DNA from: Opitutales bacterium UBA5694
GTDB taxonomy: Bacteria > Verrucomicrobiota > Verrucomicrobiia > Opitutales > Opitutaceae
Length of the DNA stretch: 64,000 bases
NCBI GenBank assembly: GCA_002420185.1
Contig: DIHO01000006.1
Location: forward strand, 1 to 64,000
Direction: 5' to 3'
Shown here: positions 1 through 11,721 of the stretch, piece after piece
Layout: each line of letters opens with the position of its first letter
How positions within the stretch are numbered: the stretch's first letter is position 1
The notes under the pieces: generated by a model
Database searches by the model: none
The model's input: only the letters and a program-made list of their open reading frames with translations
What the model was told of the DNA's origin: nothing
Position numbers and translations under genes: made by a program

Positions 1-84
1 CTGATCAACCCTACGGAAACCCATCCCCTAGCCAGAAAATTTATCTTCTATGAGGATGCTTTAGATGATAGCCCTTCTGCTTAA
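1..84 (+). CDS. Possible 3' end of a gene truncated by the window edge
   Basis: Frame 1 is open from the window edge to a TAA at 82-84 and encodes 27 residues ending in EDALDDSPSA. It could be the C-terminus of a gene that starts upstream. No family is recognisable from so short a stretch, and an open frame of this length can occur by chance. Confidence 0.2.
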   Translation: MINPTETHPLARKFIFYEDALDDSPSA

Positions 85-86
85 AC

Positions 87-257
87 ATTGATCTAAAAAG
101 TGTCTTCTTCGGAGCTTTGCTTGGAGGAGTTTTCATTGCCGCAGTTTTATCTCTTGTGGCTCCCAAATCTGAAGTTAGCAGACTTGAAGTTATTCTGGGC
201 GAGAATCCTATGTCCTTTAATCTGCTTTTGGACACAGAAACTGGACAAACGTACTAA
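87..257 (+). CDS. Possible small one-TM protein with ATT start, or remnant
   Basis: A 56-codon frame starts at ATT, closely follows the preceding stop, and ends at TAA 255-257. It contains a hydrophobic stretch, VFFGALLGGVFIAAVLSLVA, that looks like a single membrane helix, followed by a polar tail. No ATG, GTG or TTG start is available in frame after the upstream TAG. It is therefore either a rare-start gene or one that has lost its start. No family is recognised. Confidence 0.22.
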   Translation: MDLKSVFFGALLGGVFIAAVLSLVAPKSEVSRLEVILGENPMSFNLLLDTETGQTY

Positions 258-534
258 CAAAGAAGGATCAACGACGATTGCTCCCAACTAAAAATGTACC
301 GATGGCGTCAGTGCAAATCGATTAATTAGTAAAGAAAGAAAAGAAAGTACTCTAAGTGCTAACACTCTTGGTAAGCTAATCCTACTAGTAACTAATGTGG
401 TTTTCAAACGAGTTGATTCTCGCTATTTCCAAACTATCACCTTAACCTAAAATATCCTTGGTATAGCTGGATTTTAGGCCTATTTTGCGATCTGTTGCTT
501 TTTGAAAAAAGCCGATTTCAAGAAGTTTGCTCGC

Positions 535-1422
535 CTACTTTTTATTGAGGTAGTTGTGCATGTACTTTAGTATTATCCCTCTTATAAAATGAGGAGCTTC
601 TTTGTCCCAATAATCTCTCTCTGCCCTTATACTGGTAGGCTTCTTTTTTATTAGATTCTCCTTGTCAAAACTCCTGCTTAGAGCAGCTCTTCTTTGTTTG
701 AAGATTTTAGCAACTTTACCTCTGGCTTGCGCGTAAGACTTACTCAGTTCTACAACGCTAATAATATCGCTATATATTCTTCCAATCCCCGTTCTGTAGT
801 CTTCTCTCTGCTCTTCAGGAACCTCCTCAAACAAAAGAACCCAGTCCCTCATAGCCACTGCCCAGCCCTCATCACTATCCTCTGGTAAATTAATAACCCG
901 ATCAATTAGCTCATCTCTTTTTTTGATGTCTTCTATCTTCACTATCTCGCTCTTCAAAGGTTCCCAAGTACCTTTGGGCTTATCCTTGTTTGTTCGTAGG
1001 GAAGCGAAGGAAGAGAGGATACTTTTACAGCAATCGCTTAACGTTTCCGAATCTTCATGACCCTGCGATTCATCCCAAATTACCTCGACTATTTTGCAGC
1101 CTTCCCGATTTAGTTTAGCGGATGATTGGGTGGTTACAGGAATGCACCCAAAAGTAGGGTCCTTTGCCAAGGCCTTTACATAATTTGGGTCTTTGTGAAA
1201 TAGAATCCTGAACACCTCATCTATCTGAGATGCGGTGGTAGACAGCCCCTGCAATATCTTTGCAAACCGTATCCTCGTCTCAGGGTCATTGAGATCCAGA
1301 TGGCGGAGCTTCTCCTTGTTCTCAGCTAAATCAAAAGCCTCTAAAATTAGAGGCAGGAGATGCTCCCTTCGCGAGGGGTTCTGGTACAGCTCAGGGCTTT
1401 TTTCTTTTTCCGACTTACTCAT
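535..1422 (-). CDS. Hypothetical protein, 295 aa, AT-rich accessory gene
   Basis: The frame is long and uninterrupted, with an ATG start and a soluble, charged product (Lys/Glu-rich, no signal peptide or membrane segment). The middle carries a Trp-containing acidic stretch (DEGWAVAMRDW) and the C-terminus is strongly basic (KKKPTSIRAERDYW), which might contact nucleic acid; that is only a guess. No family is recognised. Base composition is clearly more AT-rich than the neighbouring sucAB genes and resembles the accessory block near 34-36 kb, suggesting acquired DNA. It stands alone: the next gene on this strand, the SUI1 protein, is over 100 bp away. Confidence 0.6.
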   Translation of the reverse strand: MSKSEKEKSPELYQNPSRREHLLPLILEAFDLAENKEKLRHLDLNDPETRIRFAKILQGLSTTASQIDEVFRILFHKDPNYVKALAKDPTFGCIPVTTQSSAKLNREGCKIVEVIWDESQGHEDSETLSDCCKSILSSFASLRTNKDKPKGTWEPLKSEIVKIEDIKKRDELIDRVINLPEDSDEGWAVAMRDWVLLFEEVPEEQREDYRTGIGRIYSDIISVVELSKSYAQARGKVAKIFKQRRAALSRSFDKENLIKKKPTSIRAERDYWDKEAPHFIRGIILKYMHNYLNKK

Positions 1423-1535
1423 GATACCGCAAACTGAATTAATTCTGGTGCTTTAGCTCCATCTGGAAATGTATGCCAATATAGGAAAGCAGAGTCCTCT
1501 TCGGGATTGTAACGCTTGGGGCTCTACGCCGTTTC

Positions 1536-1943
1536 TCAACCCCCTGCGAACACGACCCGAAAACCGGCGGACTCCAAGATGTCTCGCATCTCCTCTCGTT
1601 TATCTCCTTGGATCTCAATGTTGCCGTTCTTCAGTGTGCCCCCCGCACCACAGCGTTTTTGTATGGTCTTCTTGAGGGAGTTCTTTTCCTCAACTGAAAT
1701 TCCCGCGAAATTCTTGGCGATCGTTGACCAACCGCCACTACCCGCCGAACGTTGCCTCAACACGTCTACTCGACCTCGCCTCTTCTTCTTTTGCTCGCTC
1801 AGCTCTTGCGTCTTTTCGACTTCAAGTACGTTCGGAAGCAAGGAGTTTTCCGTGAGCCCAATCGAACCCAAAGCACCAAAGGGACTCACATTCAGTTCGT
1901 TCCTCGAACCTTCTACCGCGATCTTCTTACTCTTCTTACCCAT
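1536..1943 (-). CDS. yciH: SUI1/YciH-family translation initiation factor
   Basis: The product is 135 aa. Residues about 57-135 form a SUI1 (eIF1-like) domain, with RGRVDVLRQRSAGSGGW, the CGAGGTLKNGNIEIQGD signature and the terminal GFRVVFAGG, all hallmarks of bacterial YciH proteins. The first 55 residues are a basic, low-complexity extension that starts MGKKSKKIAVEG. YciH homologues bind the small ribosomal subunit and influence start-codon fidelity; the role here is inferred from the family. The start overlaps the stop of the upstream small gene by 8 bp, so the two are probably translationally coupled. Confidence 0.85.
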   Translation of the reverse strand: MGKKSKKIAVEGSRNELNVSPFGALGSIGLTENSLLPNVLEVEKTQELSEQKKKRRGRVDVLRQRSAGSGGWSTIAKNFAGISVEEKNSLKKTIQKRCGAGGTLKNGNIEIQGDKREEMRDILESAGFRVVFAGG

Positions 1944-2190
1944 CGAGTTTTACTATATTCGGCTTTCCGCAAATACCTTTCGGGATTCCATCCGTCGCTT
2001 CCAGATACATTTGAGCCTTTTCGTAACTCCTCCGAGAAAGATAGTGCACAAGCTGCGGATCCAGCACGCTGCGATGCAAGCACACCAATTCGTCCAGAGT
2101 CTGCAAGCTGCCGTTTATGGCAACCGCATCGGAGTTTTTTATCCCCTGCTGCAATGATGACAGCGTTTCCTTTAGCCTCTCCCTAATCAT
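1936..2190 (-). CDS. Small hypothetical protein upstream of yciH
   Basis: The product is 84 aa, soluble and probably mostly helical (MIRERLKETLSSLQQG). A strong purine-rich ribosome-binding site (AGGGGGAT on the coding strand) lies just before the ATG. Its 3' end overlaps the yciH start by 8 bp, so the pair is almost certainly one operon. The family is not recognised. The ribosome-binding site and the coupling are the main reasons to treat it as real. Confidence 0.6.
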   Translation of the reverse strand: MIRERLKETLSSLQQGIKNSDAVAINGSLQTLDELVCLHRSVLDPQLVHYLSRRSYEKAQMYLEATDGIPKGICGKPNIVKLDG

Positions 2191-2398
2191 ATCCCCCTAA
2201 AATTCATTAGTAATACCAATGCAAACTTCCCTGGCTGTACTTTTTGTATCATCGAGGTTCTAAGCCGAATGAATCGGAAAATAACTGGCCTATCAAATAC
2301 AGTTAGTCTTGCTGGACAAGGAGCACTTTGCAAATAATGTTTCATAACTCTACTGAACCTGTGAAAATTACAAACCGCTTTTCCGCGAAGAAATTCAA

Positions 2399-5131
<2,733 letters not shown>

Positions 5132-5196
5132 TCTCGCGACACCAACAAAAGATTTTACCCGACCAACTTTCTACCAAGACCGATTTCAAGAAACAA

Positions 5197-6318
5197 ATGT
5201 CAACCGAAATAAAAGTACCTACTCTCGGCGAATCTATCACCAGCGGTATCATTGCCGCCTGGCATGTTAAGGAGGGTGACTACGTTAAAAAGGACCAAGT
5301 CATTTACGAGCTGGAAACGGACAAGATCACGTCTGAAGGACTCGCCGAAGTTTCAGGTGTCATTTCACTCATTGCAGAAGAAGGGGATGAAGTAGACATC
5401 GGTCAGACCGTAGCGAAGATCGACGAAGCCACCCCGGCTCCGGAAAAGGAGGGTACCCCCGCGGATCCCGAACCAGCACTCGGTGTGGACGATATAGAGC
5501 AAACTCCCGATGCGAAAACGCCAGTTCAGGTTTACGAAAAACCCCGCTCGCAGCCGGAGACAGTCGCTAAACCCAAACCAGCAGCTCCCGCAAAGTCCCA
5601 GCCTGCCTCGGATAACTCTGGTCGAACTACCCGCACACGCCTCTCTCCCTTACGAAAGAAGATCGCCGAGCGACTGGTCAACGCCCAGCAGGAAACGGCT
5701 ATGTTGACGACTTTCAACGAAGTTGATCTCTCCGCCATCAAGACCCTCAGAGCGAAACACCAAGAGTCTTTTACTGAAGTCCACGGAGTAAAGCTAGGGA
5801 TCATGTCTTTTTTTGTCAAAGCAGCCGTTCGAGCACTCCAGCAAACTCCGGCCATAAATGCCATGATAGACGGTGATGAGATCGTCGAGAATCACTACTA
5901 CGACATCGGAATTGCCGTATCCACAGAAAAGGGACTCATTGTGCCAGTCGTGCGTGACTGCGAATCACTATCCTTGGCCAACATCGAAAAAGAGATCCGC
6001 AACTATGCGGAAAAGGCCCGTGCCGGAAAAATCGCCTTCGAGGATATCCAAGGAGGCGTCTTCACCATTACCAACGGGGGTGTTTTTGGTTCCCTTCTCT
6101 CAACACCGATTCTAAACTTCCCCCAGAGTGCTATCCTTGGCATGCACACCATTCAGGATCGACCCGTTGCGGTTGACGGACAAGTGGTCATTCGCCCAAT
6201 GATGTATTTAGCACTGTCCTATGACCACAGGATCATCGATGGAAAAGAGGCGGTGACCTTTCTGATCAAAATGAAAGAGATCCTGGAAAATCCTCTTCAT
6301 CTTCTCTTGGAATTGTAG
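5197..6318 (+). CDS. sucB: Dihydrolipoyllysine succinyltransferase E2, lacking the subunit-binding domain
   Basis: The 373-aa E2 of the 2-oxoglutarate dehydrogenase complex transfers the succinyl group from the lipoyl arm to CoA. Residues 1-76 form the lipoyl domain, with the lipoyl lysine K43 in ETDKITSEG. Residues about 150-373 form the catalytic domain, with the active-site motif SYDHRIIDG near the C-terminus. Between them is a Pro/Ala/Lys-rich linker (about residues 77-145). The usual peripheral subunit-binding domain, which anchors E3, cannot be found. Eukaryotic E2o proteins also lack it, so this may be functional. It directly follows sucA. Confidence 0.95.
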   Translation: MSTEIKVPTLGESITSGIIAAWHVKEGDYVKKDQVIYELETDKITSEGLAEVSGVISLIAEEGDEVDIGQTVAKIDEATPAPEKEGTPADPEPALGVDDIEQTPDAKTPVQVYEKPRSQPETVAKPKPAAPAKSQPASDNSGRTTRTRLSPLRKKIAERLVNAQQETAMLTTFNEVDLSAIKTLRAKHQESFTEVHGVKLGIMSFFVKAAVRALQQTPAINAMIDGDEIVENHYYDIGIAVSTEKGLIVPVVRDCESLSLANIEKEIRNYAEKARAGKIAFEDIQGGVFTITNGGVFGSLLSTPILNFPQSAILGMHTIQDRPVAVDGQVVIRPMMYLALSYDHRIIDGKEAVTFLIKMKEILENPLHLLLEL

Positions 6319-6371
6319 CTCCATCGTTAGGACACCTCGCATTCGTGAAAGGACCTCTCGCAATCTTTGCT

Positions 6372-7055
6372 ATGTTTGCCATGGTAGGCTCAAGTTTCAC
6401 ACGAAAAGGATCCCATCTATTTATACCGTCAGGCTAGTCCAGCATGGCAGTTCTTGATTCAGGTATTTCATTTATCCAGCAGTATCGCGAAAGTTCGGTG
6501 CGGGAAACGTGATTGTCGTCAAGTACGCTCTTGGCGGGCAGCCGATGCGGCGTTGACACAAGGACTGGTCACTCAGGGAAAGTGATTATCCCAAACAAAT
6601 TGGCCCCCTGTACAACCAGCTCTTATCGAAAGTCAAACCCGCCTTCGAAGGGAAGCATGTTCAAACCGTCGCATTCCTTTGGTTCCAAGGTGAGAGAGAT
6701 GCACGAAAGGGCCTCACGGATCGGTATATCGACAGCTTCGTGGGGATCATTATACAACTCGAGGGGGACCTCCGACGCAAAGATGTCAATATTGTCATGG
6801 GTCGCCTACGCGATTTCGAGATGGAAAATAAAACTTAGCCGCATTGGACACGAATAAGAAATCTTCAAGTCGCATTTGCTGATTCTAAACCGAATACCGC
6901 CTGGGTAGACAAAGACGAACTAGACAATGGCCTAAAGAAGCAGGGAGATCAAATAAAGGATGATTTGCACTATTTTGTATCCGATCACAAATTGTACGGC
7001 GAAAGACTAGCCGAAAAAGCCAACCAAGCACCTTTTTTGATTCCCGTTCTCTAGG
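6372..7055 (+). pseudogene. Degraded sialate O-acetylesterase-type (SASA/DUF303) carbohydrate esterase
   Basis: Fragments in different frames line up in order with a SASA-domain SGNH hydrolase: HLFIPSG at the nucleophile block, then VIVVKYALGGQPMRR, then VQTVAFLWFQGERDAR, and finally DLHYFVSDHKLYGERLAEKA ending at TAG 7053-7055. A TAG at 6435-6437 replaces the Gln of the expected GQS nucleophile motif. At least two frameshifts and another stop separate the blocks. The family removes acetyl groups from sugars in the periplasm. The copy is dead, though still easy to recognise, so the loss is fairly recent. Confidence 0.8.
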
Positions 7056-7177
7056 ATACGCTATTACAAGACCTTTCCTTAAAAGGAAATTAGATCTTTA
7101 TGGTCGCTCTCCCAGGTTAAGAGAAACACCTGCCTTTGGCCGCTTTTCAGGAATTTTATGAAATTTGAATCTCAAAA

Positions 7178-8581
7178 TTAGCCGCCATAATTCGTATTAA
7201 CTTTTGGAATTTTTGCGCAAATAGACTTTCTCCATTCAGAAAGTTTCAAAAGCATATCGTCTCTCTTTTCCGGATACTTACTGCCCACATCGTACTCCTC
7301 ACTGATGTCGTCCTCTAAATTGTATAGCTCTACCCGGTTATTCTCAAAAAACTCTATCAACTTCCAGTCCCCTTCCCTCATCGAACAGCCCGGACAACCA
7401 CCTTGGTTGCTGTAGTGTGGGTAGTGCCAGAAAATCGCTCCACGATCAAAATCGGCCTCCCCTTGTAGCACGGGCAAAAGACTCACTCCGTCGCAATGCT
7501 GCTCGGGCAATAAAGGCCGCCCGGTGCATTCTAGCAAGGTCGGGTAAAAGTCAGTTGAAGTGACAATCTGCTTCGTGATCGCTCCAGCAGGAACGACTTT
7601 AGGCCAACGAACGATCAGAGGTTCCCGGGTTCCACCTTCATACATCCAGCCCTTGCCCTCGTGCAGTGGGGCGTTACAGGTGGGGGAACCTTCAGCTGTA
7701 GCAAGACCACCATTGTCACTAAAGAAAATTACAATCGTGTTGTCCCTTTGTCCGGCGGAGTCGATCGCATCGAGAACACGGCCGATGTTCATGTCAACAT
7801 TCTCGACCATCGCAGCATAAACCGGATCGCTCTGCACCACCCGTCTCGTCACCTTCTGGTCTTTCTTGTGCAAACAGGGAAAAGACTCGCCTTCAACAAA
7901 CGGGTCTTCCTTGGCCAGTCCGAGAACTTCACTTTTCTGCCGATACTTTTCAACGAGGGGCTCATAGCACTCGATCGGCGTATGCACCGCGTAATGAGAC
8001 AAGTGCATAAACCATGGTTCGTCTTGCGAGCCTTCTATCAATCGGATCGCCTCTTCTGTCAGTCGATCCGTCAGATACTCTCCTTCCACTCCATCCGAGA
8101 GCGTTTCCAGCCCATAGGGAGTGAAATAGCCATTCTTCGGAGCTCCCCAATCACAGCCGCCAATATTAACATCAAAGCCATGTTTTTCTGGATACGTTTC
8201 AAATCGCTGGTTACCGTGCTTGCTTAAATGCCATTTTCCCACGTGCCAGGTAGCATAGCCACCATCTTTCAAAACTTGGGCCAATGTGGTCTCTTCGCAG
8301 GACAGATGGTCCACATAGGGTACATAAGCTAGTTTGCCCTCTGAACAGCTCCCTATCCACTGCGTCATCCCCAACCGCACGGGATACTTCCCCGTCAAAA
8401 TGCTCGCCCTCGTGGGAGAACAAACGGGACAAGCCGCGTACGCATTGGTGAACCGCATCCCCTCTTTGGCAAGCTGGTCGATTCGAGGGGTCTCGTAAAA
8501 GCTGCTCGCATAGCATCCCGCATCGGTCCAACCGAAATCATCGAGCAAAATGAACAAGACATTAGGTCTCGCGTTGGCCAT
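7178..8581 (-). CDS. Formylglycine-dependent sulfatase without signal peptide
   Basis: The product is a 467-aa type I sulfatase (alkaline phosphatase superfamily) that hydrolyses sulfate esters. It starts with the metal-binding strand PNVLFILLDDFGW and has the formylglycine motif C54-S-P-T-R58 in CPVCSPTRASILTGKYP, followed by GKWHLSKHG and SDNGGLATAEG. The N-terminus (MANARPNVLF) leads straight into the first core strand, so no signal peptide is visible, and the upstream gene ends only 18 bp away, leaving no room for one. A cytoplasmic site is therefore suggested. It is downstream of, and probably co-transcribed with, a sugar permease, which fits desulfation of an imported sulfated sugar. 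Confidence 0.93.
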   Translation of the reverse strand: MANARPNVLFILLDDFGWTDAGCYASSFYETPRIDQLAKEGMRFTNAYAACPVCSPTRASILTGKYPVRLGMTQWIGSCSEGKLAYVPYVDHLSCEETTLAQVLKDGGYATWHVGKWHLSKHGNQRFETYPEKHGFDVNIGGCDWGAPKNGYFTPYGLETLSDGVEGEYLTDRLTEEAIRLIEGSQDEPWFMHLSHYAVHTPIECYEPLVEKYRQKSEVLGLAKEDPFVEGESFPCLHKKDQKVTRRVVQSDPVYAAMVENVDMNIGRVLDAIDSAGQRDNTIVIFFSDNGGLATAEGSPTCNAPLHEGKGWMYEGGTREPLIVRWPKVVPAGAITKQIVTSTDFYPTLLECTGRPLLPEQHCDGVSLLPVLQGEADFDRGAIFWHYPHYSNQGGCPGCSMREGDWKLIEFFENNRVELYNLEDDISEEYDVGSKYPEKRDDMLLKLSEWRKSICAKIPKVNTNYGG

Positions 8582-8599
8582 CGTAAGAAATTATGAAAC

Positions 8600-9949
8600 T
8601 CACCAAACTCCCAGCCGCTCTTCGATTTTCTCCAGTGAAACCCCTTTTGTCTCCGGAACCATCATTTTTACCCAGATCAACTGGATAACCATCATAAAGC
8701 AGAAGAAGAGAAATACAAATCCTGCCGGAAAGAGTTCCACCATTTTCGGAAAGAAAAGCGTGAGCAGAGCGGCGAAAATCCAGTGCGTCGCACAACCGAG
8801 CGTCTGGCCTGCCGCCCGATTAGAATTCGGGAATATCTCCGAAATAAACACCCAGATCACCGCCCCCTGTCCTACAGCGTGGGCACCGATGAAAGTAAAT
8901 ATGCAAAATGGAACAATGGCAAAATTCTCGGTAAAAAACGCCCATGAACAGATACCCAGGGCAGCAATGTAGCCAAATGAGCCAATGTAAAGCAAAGTCC
9001 TGCGTCCTAGCCGATCGATCAAATAGAGTCCTAAAAACGTGAATACTAAATTAGTAACTCCAATACCCACCGATTGCAGCAAGGCCGCCTCATCTCCTAG
9101 CCCGGTCATAGAAAAAATGCGCGGAGCGAAGTAGAGAACAGCATTGATACCCGAGAGCTGATTGAAAAAAGCGATGAGAAAAGCTAGAAAAATCGGTGTC
9201 TTGAGCCTCAGAGTCCAGAAAGCAGTCTTTTCCCGCGGGGTGCCCGATGACTGAGCGATCTCGTCGGCCTTTTCAGCCAGTCGCTCATCAGAATCATCTG
9301 GACGGATCTTTCTCAGGATTTCTAAACCACCCAGCCGATCAAGCTTCACCCCGATGAGCCATCGAGGGCTCTCTGGTATGCCAAAACACATAAGAGTGTA
9401 GGCAATTGCGGGAATAGCTTCCACTCCAAGCATCCAGCGCCAGGCATTCTCCCCAACTCCACCGAGGAGATAGTTGGAGAGGAAGGCAACAAGAATTCCA
9501 AACACGATATTAAATTGGAACATTCCGGTTAATTTGCCTCGCTTTTTGGCCGGTGCGATCTCGGAAATGTAAAGAGGGCCCGCAATGGTCGAAATCCCGA
9601 TCCCCACCCCCCCTATGAAACGGGCAATAATGAAGGTGTTGATCTCGGGAGCAAAAGCGGATCCAATTGCGGATACGAAATAAAGAACGCCAATCCAAAG
9701 CAATGTCTTTTTCCGACCAAATCGATCTGTCGGCCAACCTCCGATCAAAGCTCCTAATACGGTGCCCCACAAAGCCATGCTCATGGCGAGTCCATGAACC
9801 CCAGCAGACAGACCCCAGAGCTCCTGAATCCGCTGTTCGGCCCCAGAAATAACGACTGTATCGAAGCCAAAAATGAAACCCGCTAAGGCCGAGGTCAATG
9901 CCCAGTAGAATAGTCGCGAGGAGTTTGATGAGGGATAAGGGTCAGTCAT
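8600..9949 (-). CDS. MFS sugar transporter (sugar porter family)
   Basis: The product is a 449-aa polytopic membrane protein with about 12 hydrophobic segments. Sugar-porter hallmarks are present: FGFDTVVISGA in TM1, DRFGRKKTLLWIG after TM2, GPLYISEIAPAKKRGKLTG, PESPRWLIG before the central loop, QLSGINAVLYFAPRIF in TM7 and PETKGVSLEKIE at the C-terminus. This is the XylE/GalP-type family, which imports mono- or disaccharides with protons. The sulfatase gene follows after 18 bp in the same direction. The divergent zinc dehydrogenase gene begins 223 bp away, so the shared intergenic region probably holds the promoters. Substrate cannot be read from sequence; a sulfated or desulfated hexose is the contextual guess. 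Confidence 0.93.
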   Translation of the reverse strand: MTDPYPSSNSSRLFYWALTSALAGFIFGFDTVVISGAEQRIQELWGLSAGVHGLAMSMALWGTVLGALIGGWPTDRFGRKKTLLWIGVLYFVSAIGSAFAPEINTFIIARFIGGVGIGISTIAGPLYISEIAPAKKRGKLTGMFQFNIVFGILVAFLSNYLLGGVGENAWRWMLGVEAIPAIAYTLMCFGIPESPRWLIGVKLDRLGGLEILRKIRPDDSDERLAEKADEIAQSSGTPREKTAFWTLRLKTPIFLAFLIAFFNQLSGINAVLYFAPRIFSMTGLGDEAALLQSVGIGVTNLVFTFLGLYLIDRLGRRTLLYIGSFGYIAALGICSWAFFTENFAIVPFCIFTFIGAHAVGQGAVIWVFISEIFPNSNRAAGQTLGCATHWIFAALLTLFFPKMVELFPAGFVFLFFCFMMVIQLIWVKMMVPETKGVSLEKIEERLGVW

Positions 9950-10172
9950 AAATCTTGCACGATAAGGGCTTACCTAACAAGGGAAGAGTCAAAGCTTGGC
10001 GAATTCCGCATCCGATAACAATCTCTTTGTTCATTACAATTTATAGCCAGGCCTAGGTCCAAGGGAATGTACCGACAGGATTCCCACTCCAGCTCACGTA
10101 ATTTGAAATCTCAGATAGGGTTTACCGCTTGCAACCGGTCAAGTTCTCCCATTCGAATGACGTTTTTAAAAT

Positions 10173-11186
10173 ATGAAGAGCATTCAGCTAGAAACCCCGG
10201 GGCGTTTCAAAGTGATCGACGAGCTAAAGCCGATTCGAGAGCTAGGCGAAGCACTTGTTCGCGTTCATCGCATCGGTGTTTGCGGAACCGACATCCATGC
10301 CTTTCATGGCAGACAGCCGTTCTTCGACTATCCACGCATCCTTGGACATGAGCTCGGAGCAGAGATTATTGAGATCAACGATAACGGGCTGGGACTGAAG
10401 CCGGGAGACAAGTGTTCCATTGAACCGTATTTTAATAATAAATGCAGTTCGGCTTCCCGAATGGGCAAGTCCAATTGCTGCGAGGATTTAAAGGTGCTTG
10501 GTGTCCATATTGACGGTGGAATGAGGCCCTACATTACAGTACCCATTGAAAAACTACACCGAGCCAACGAGCTTTCCTTCGAGCAGCTCGCCCTCATCGA
10601 AACGATCTGCATCGGAACTCATGGAATCGAACGGTCAATGCTTACCAAGGATGAGACGATTCTCATCCTCGGGACTGGGCCTATAGGTCTAGGTGCCATT
10701 CAATTCGCTCTCGCCCTTGGCAGTCGAGTTATTGTGGCCGACATTAGTGAGCAACGGCTAACTTTCTGCCGTGACGTCATCAGCGTTCCTCATGCCTTGA
10801 AAGCAGACGCACCGGATTTCGAAGACCAGCTAAAAAATCTTTGCGGCGGAGACCTGCCGCAGGTCGTGCTCGACGCGACCGGCAATCGATTCTCAATGGA
10901 GCGGACCTTTAATCTTGCTGCCAACGGTGGGCGGATTGTCTTCGTTGGATTGCTCATGGGCGAAATATCTTTCGACGATCCTAATTTACACCGAAAGGAA
11001 CTCACCTTGATGGCGAGCCGTAATGCAACACCCGATACATTTAAAAAAGTAATCGGAGCCGTTGCCGATGGATCCATTGATACAAAACCATGGATCACCC
11101 ATCGTATGGCAATTTTAGATGTCCCTAAGCAATTCGAAAAGATCGCTTCCCAACCCGACCTAATAAAAGCAATTATCGAGGTCTAA
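10173..11186 (+). CDS. Zinc-dependent medium-chain alcohol/sugar dehydrogenase
   Basis: The 337-aa MDR-family oxidoreductase has catalytic zinc ligands C37 (GVCGTDIH), H59 and E60 (LGHELGAEI). A Cys-rich stretch follows at residues 83-102 where a structural zinc lobe normally sits, and the Rossmann motif ILGTGPIGLG binds NAD(P). It belongs with threonine-, galactitol- and RspB-like dehydrogenases, which oxidise secondary alcohols of polyols or sugar acids. Lying next to a sugar ABC importer and fucU, it may oxidise a fucose-derived intermediate or another sugar; this is inference. It is transcribed away from the MFS/sulfatase pair. Confidence 0.88.
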   Translation: MKSIQLETPGRFKVIDELKPIRELGEALVRVHRIGVCGTDIHAFHGRQPFFDYPRILGHELGAEIIEINDNGLGLKPGDKCSIEPYFNNKCSSASRMGKSNCCEDLKVLGVHIDGGMRPYITVPIEKLHRANELSFEQLALIETICIGTHGIERSMLTKDETILILGTGPIGLGAIQFALALGSRVIVADISEQRLTFCRDVISVPHALKADAPDFEDQLKNLCGGDLPQVVLDATGNRFSMERTFNLAANGGRIVFVGLLMGEISFDDPNLHRKELTLMASRNATPDTFKKVIGAVADGSIDTKPWITHRMAILDVPKQFEKIASQPDLIKAIIEV

Positions 11187-11391
11187 GAGAGTTTCCAATC
11201 AGCCAAACGTATGGAATCAAAAGCACGCACAGGGCGTTACCATTAAATTCCGATTTGGATTGAGCCAGTTCTTCCAATCAGTTCTTCTATACCCAATCGT
11301 CTATTTGGTCCCGATCGCCACAAATTTAACAATTAGAATGTCCCGACCGGTTACCGTTACTCTAAATTGCTTCTCCGTTGGATGAGCAGTC

Positions 11392-11643
11392 TCAGGCGAG
11401 GTCAATCTTCATATTTCGAAAATCAAGTTGCGTCCGAAACAATGCTACACGACCCGCATTCGGTAACTGCGAAACAACCAAAGCTCCGCCCTTAATAGAA
11501 AACGAGTACATATGGCCTCCCCAGACATAACCCTTCTTGGAACGTTTAAAGTCATCGCTAATATCCAAACTGCTTGCGAAGGCCGAGCCCGTCAAAGTGA
11601 TTTCTGACCGGATAGATCTCCCAGATATTCCATCGAGGCTCAT
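11392..11643 (-). pseudogene. Probable C-terminal remnant of a secreted protein gene
   Basis: An 83-residue frame reads like the end of a protein domain (GYVWGGHMYSFSIKGGALVV, then SQLPNAGRVALFR), with no ribosome-binding site or plausible N-terminus. The family is not recognised. It lies in the 535-bp gap between two sugar-catabolism genes; the rest of that gap shows nothing else coding. A chance frame cannot be excluded. Confidence 0.3.
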
Positions 11644-11721
11644 ATATGGTTTTCGAGGTCTTTATCAGGTTGATTTCGAACCCCCAACTAGTCAGTTGTT
11701 TAGAGCATAGTCTACCAACAG

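Noticed and set aside
1516..2157. Long plus-strand frame of 213 codons opposite yciH and its partner
   Set aside because: It is antisense to a clear SUI1-domain gene, and its residues are Ser/Pro/Arg-rich without any recognisable fold.
6513..6857. 114-codon plus-strand frame downstream of sucB as a separate gene
   Set aside because: The region is better explained as a decayed SASA esterase read in other frames. This frame has no recognisable pattern.
7661..8227. Plus-strand frame of 188 codons inside the sulfatase gene
   Set aside because: It lies antisense to a well-supported sulfatase and matches nothing.
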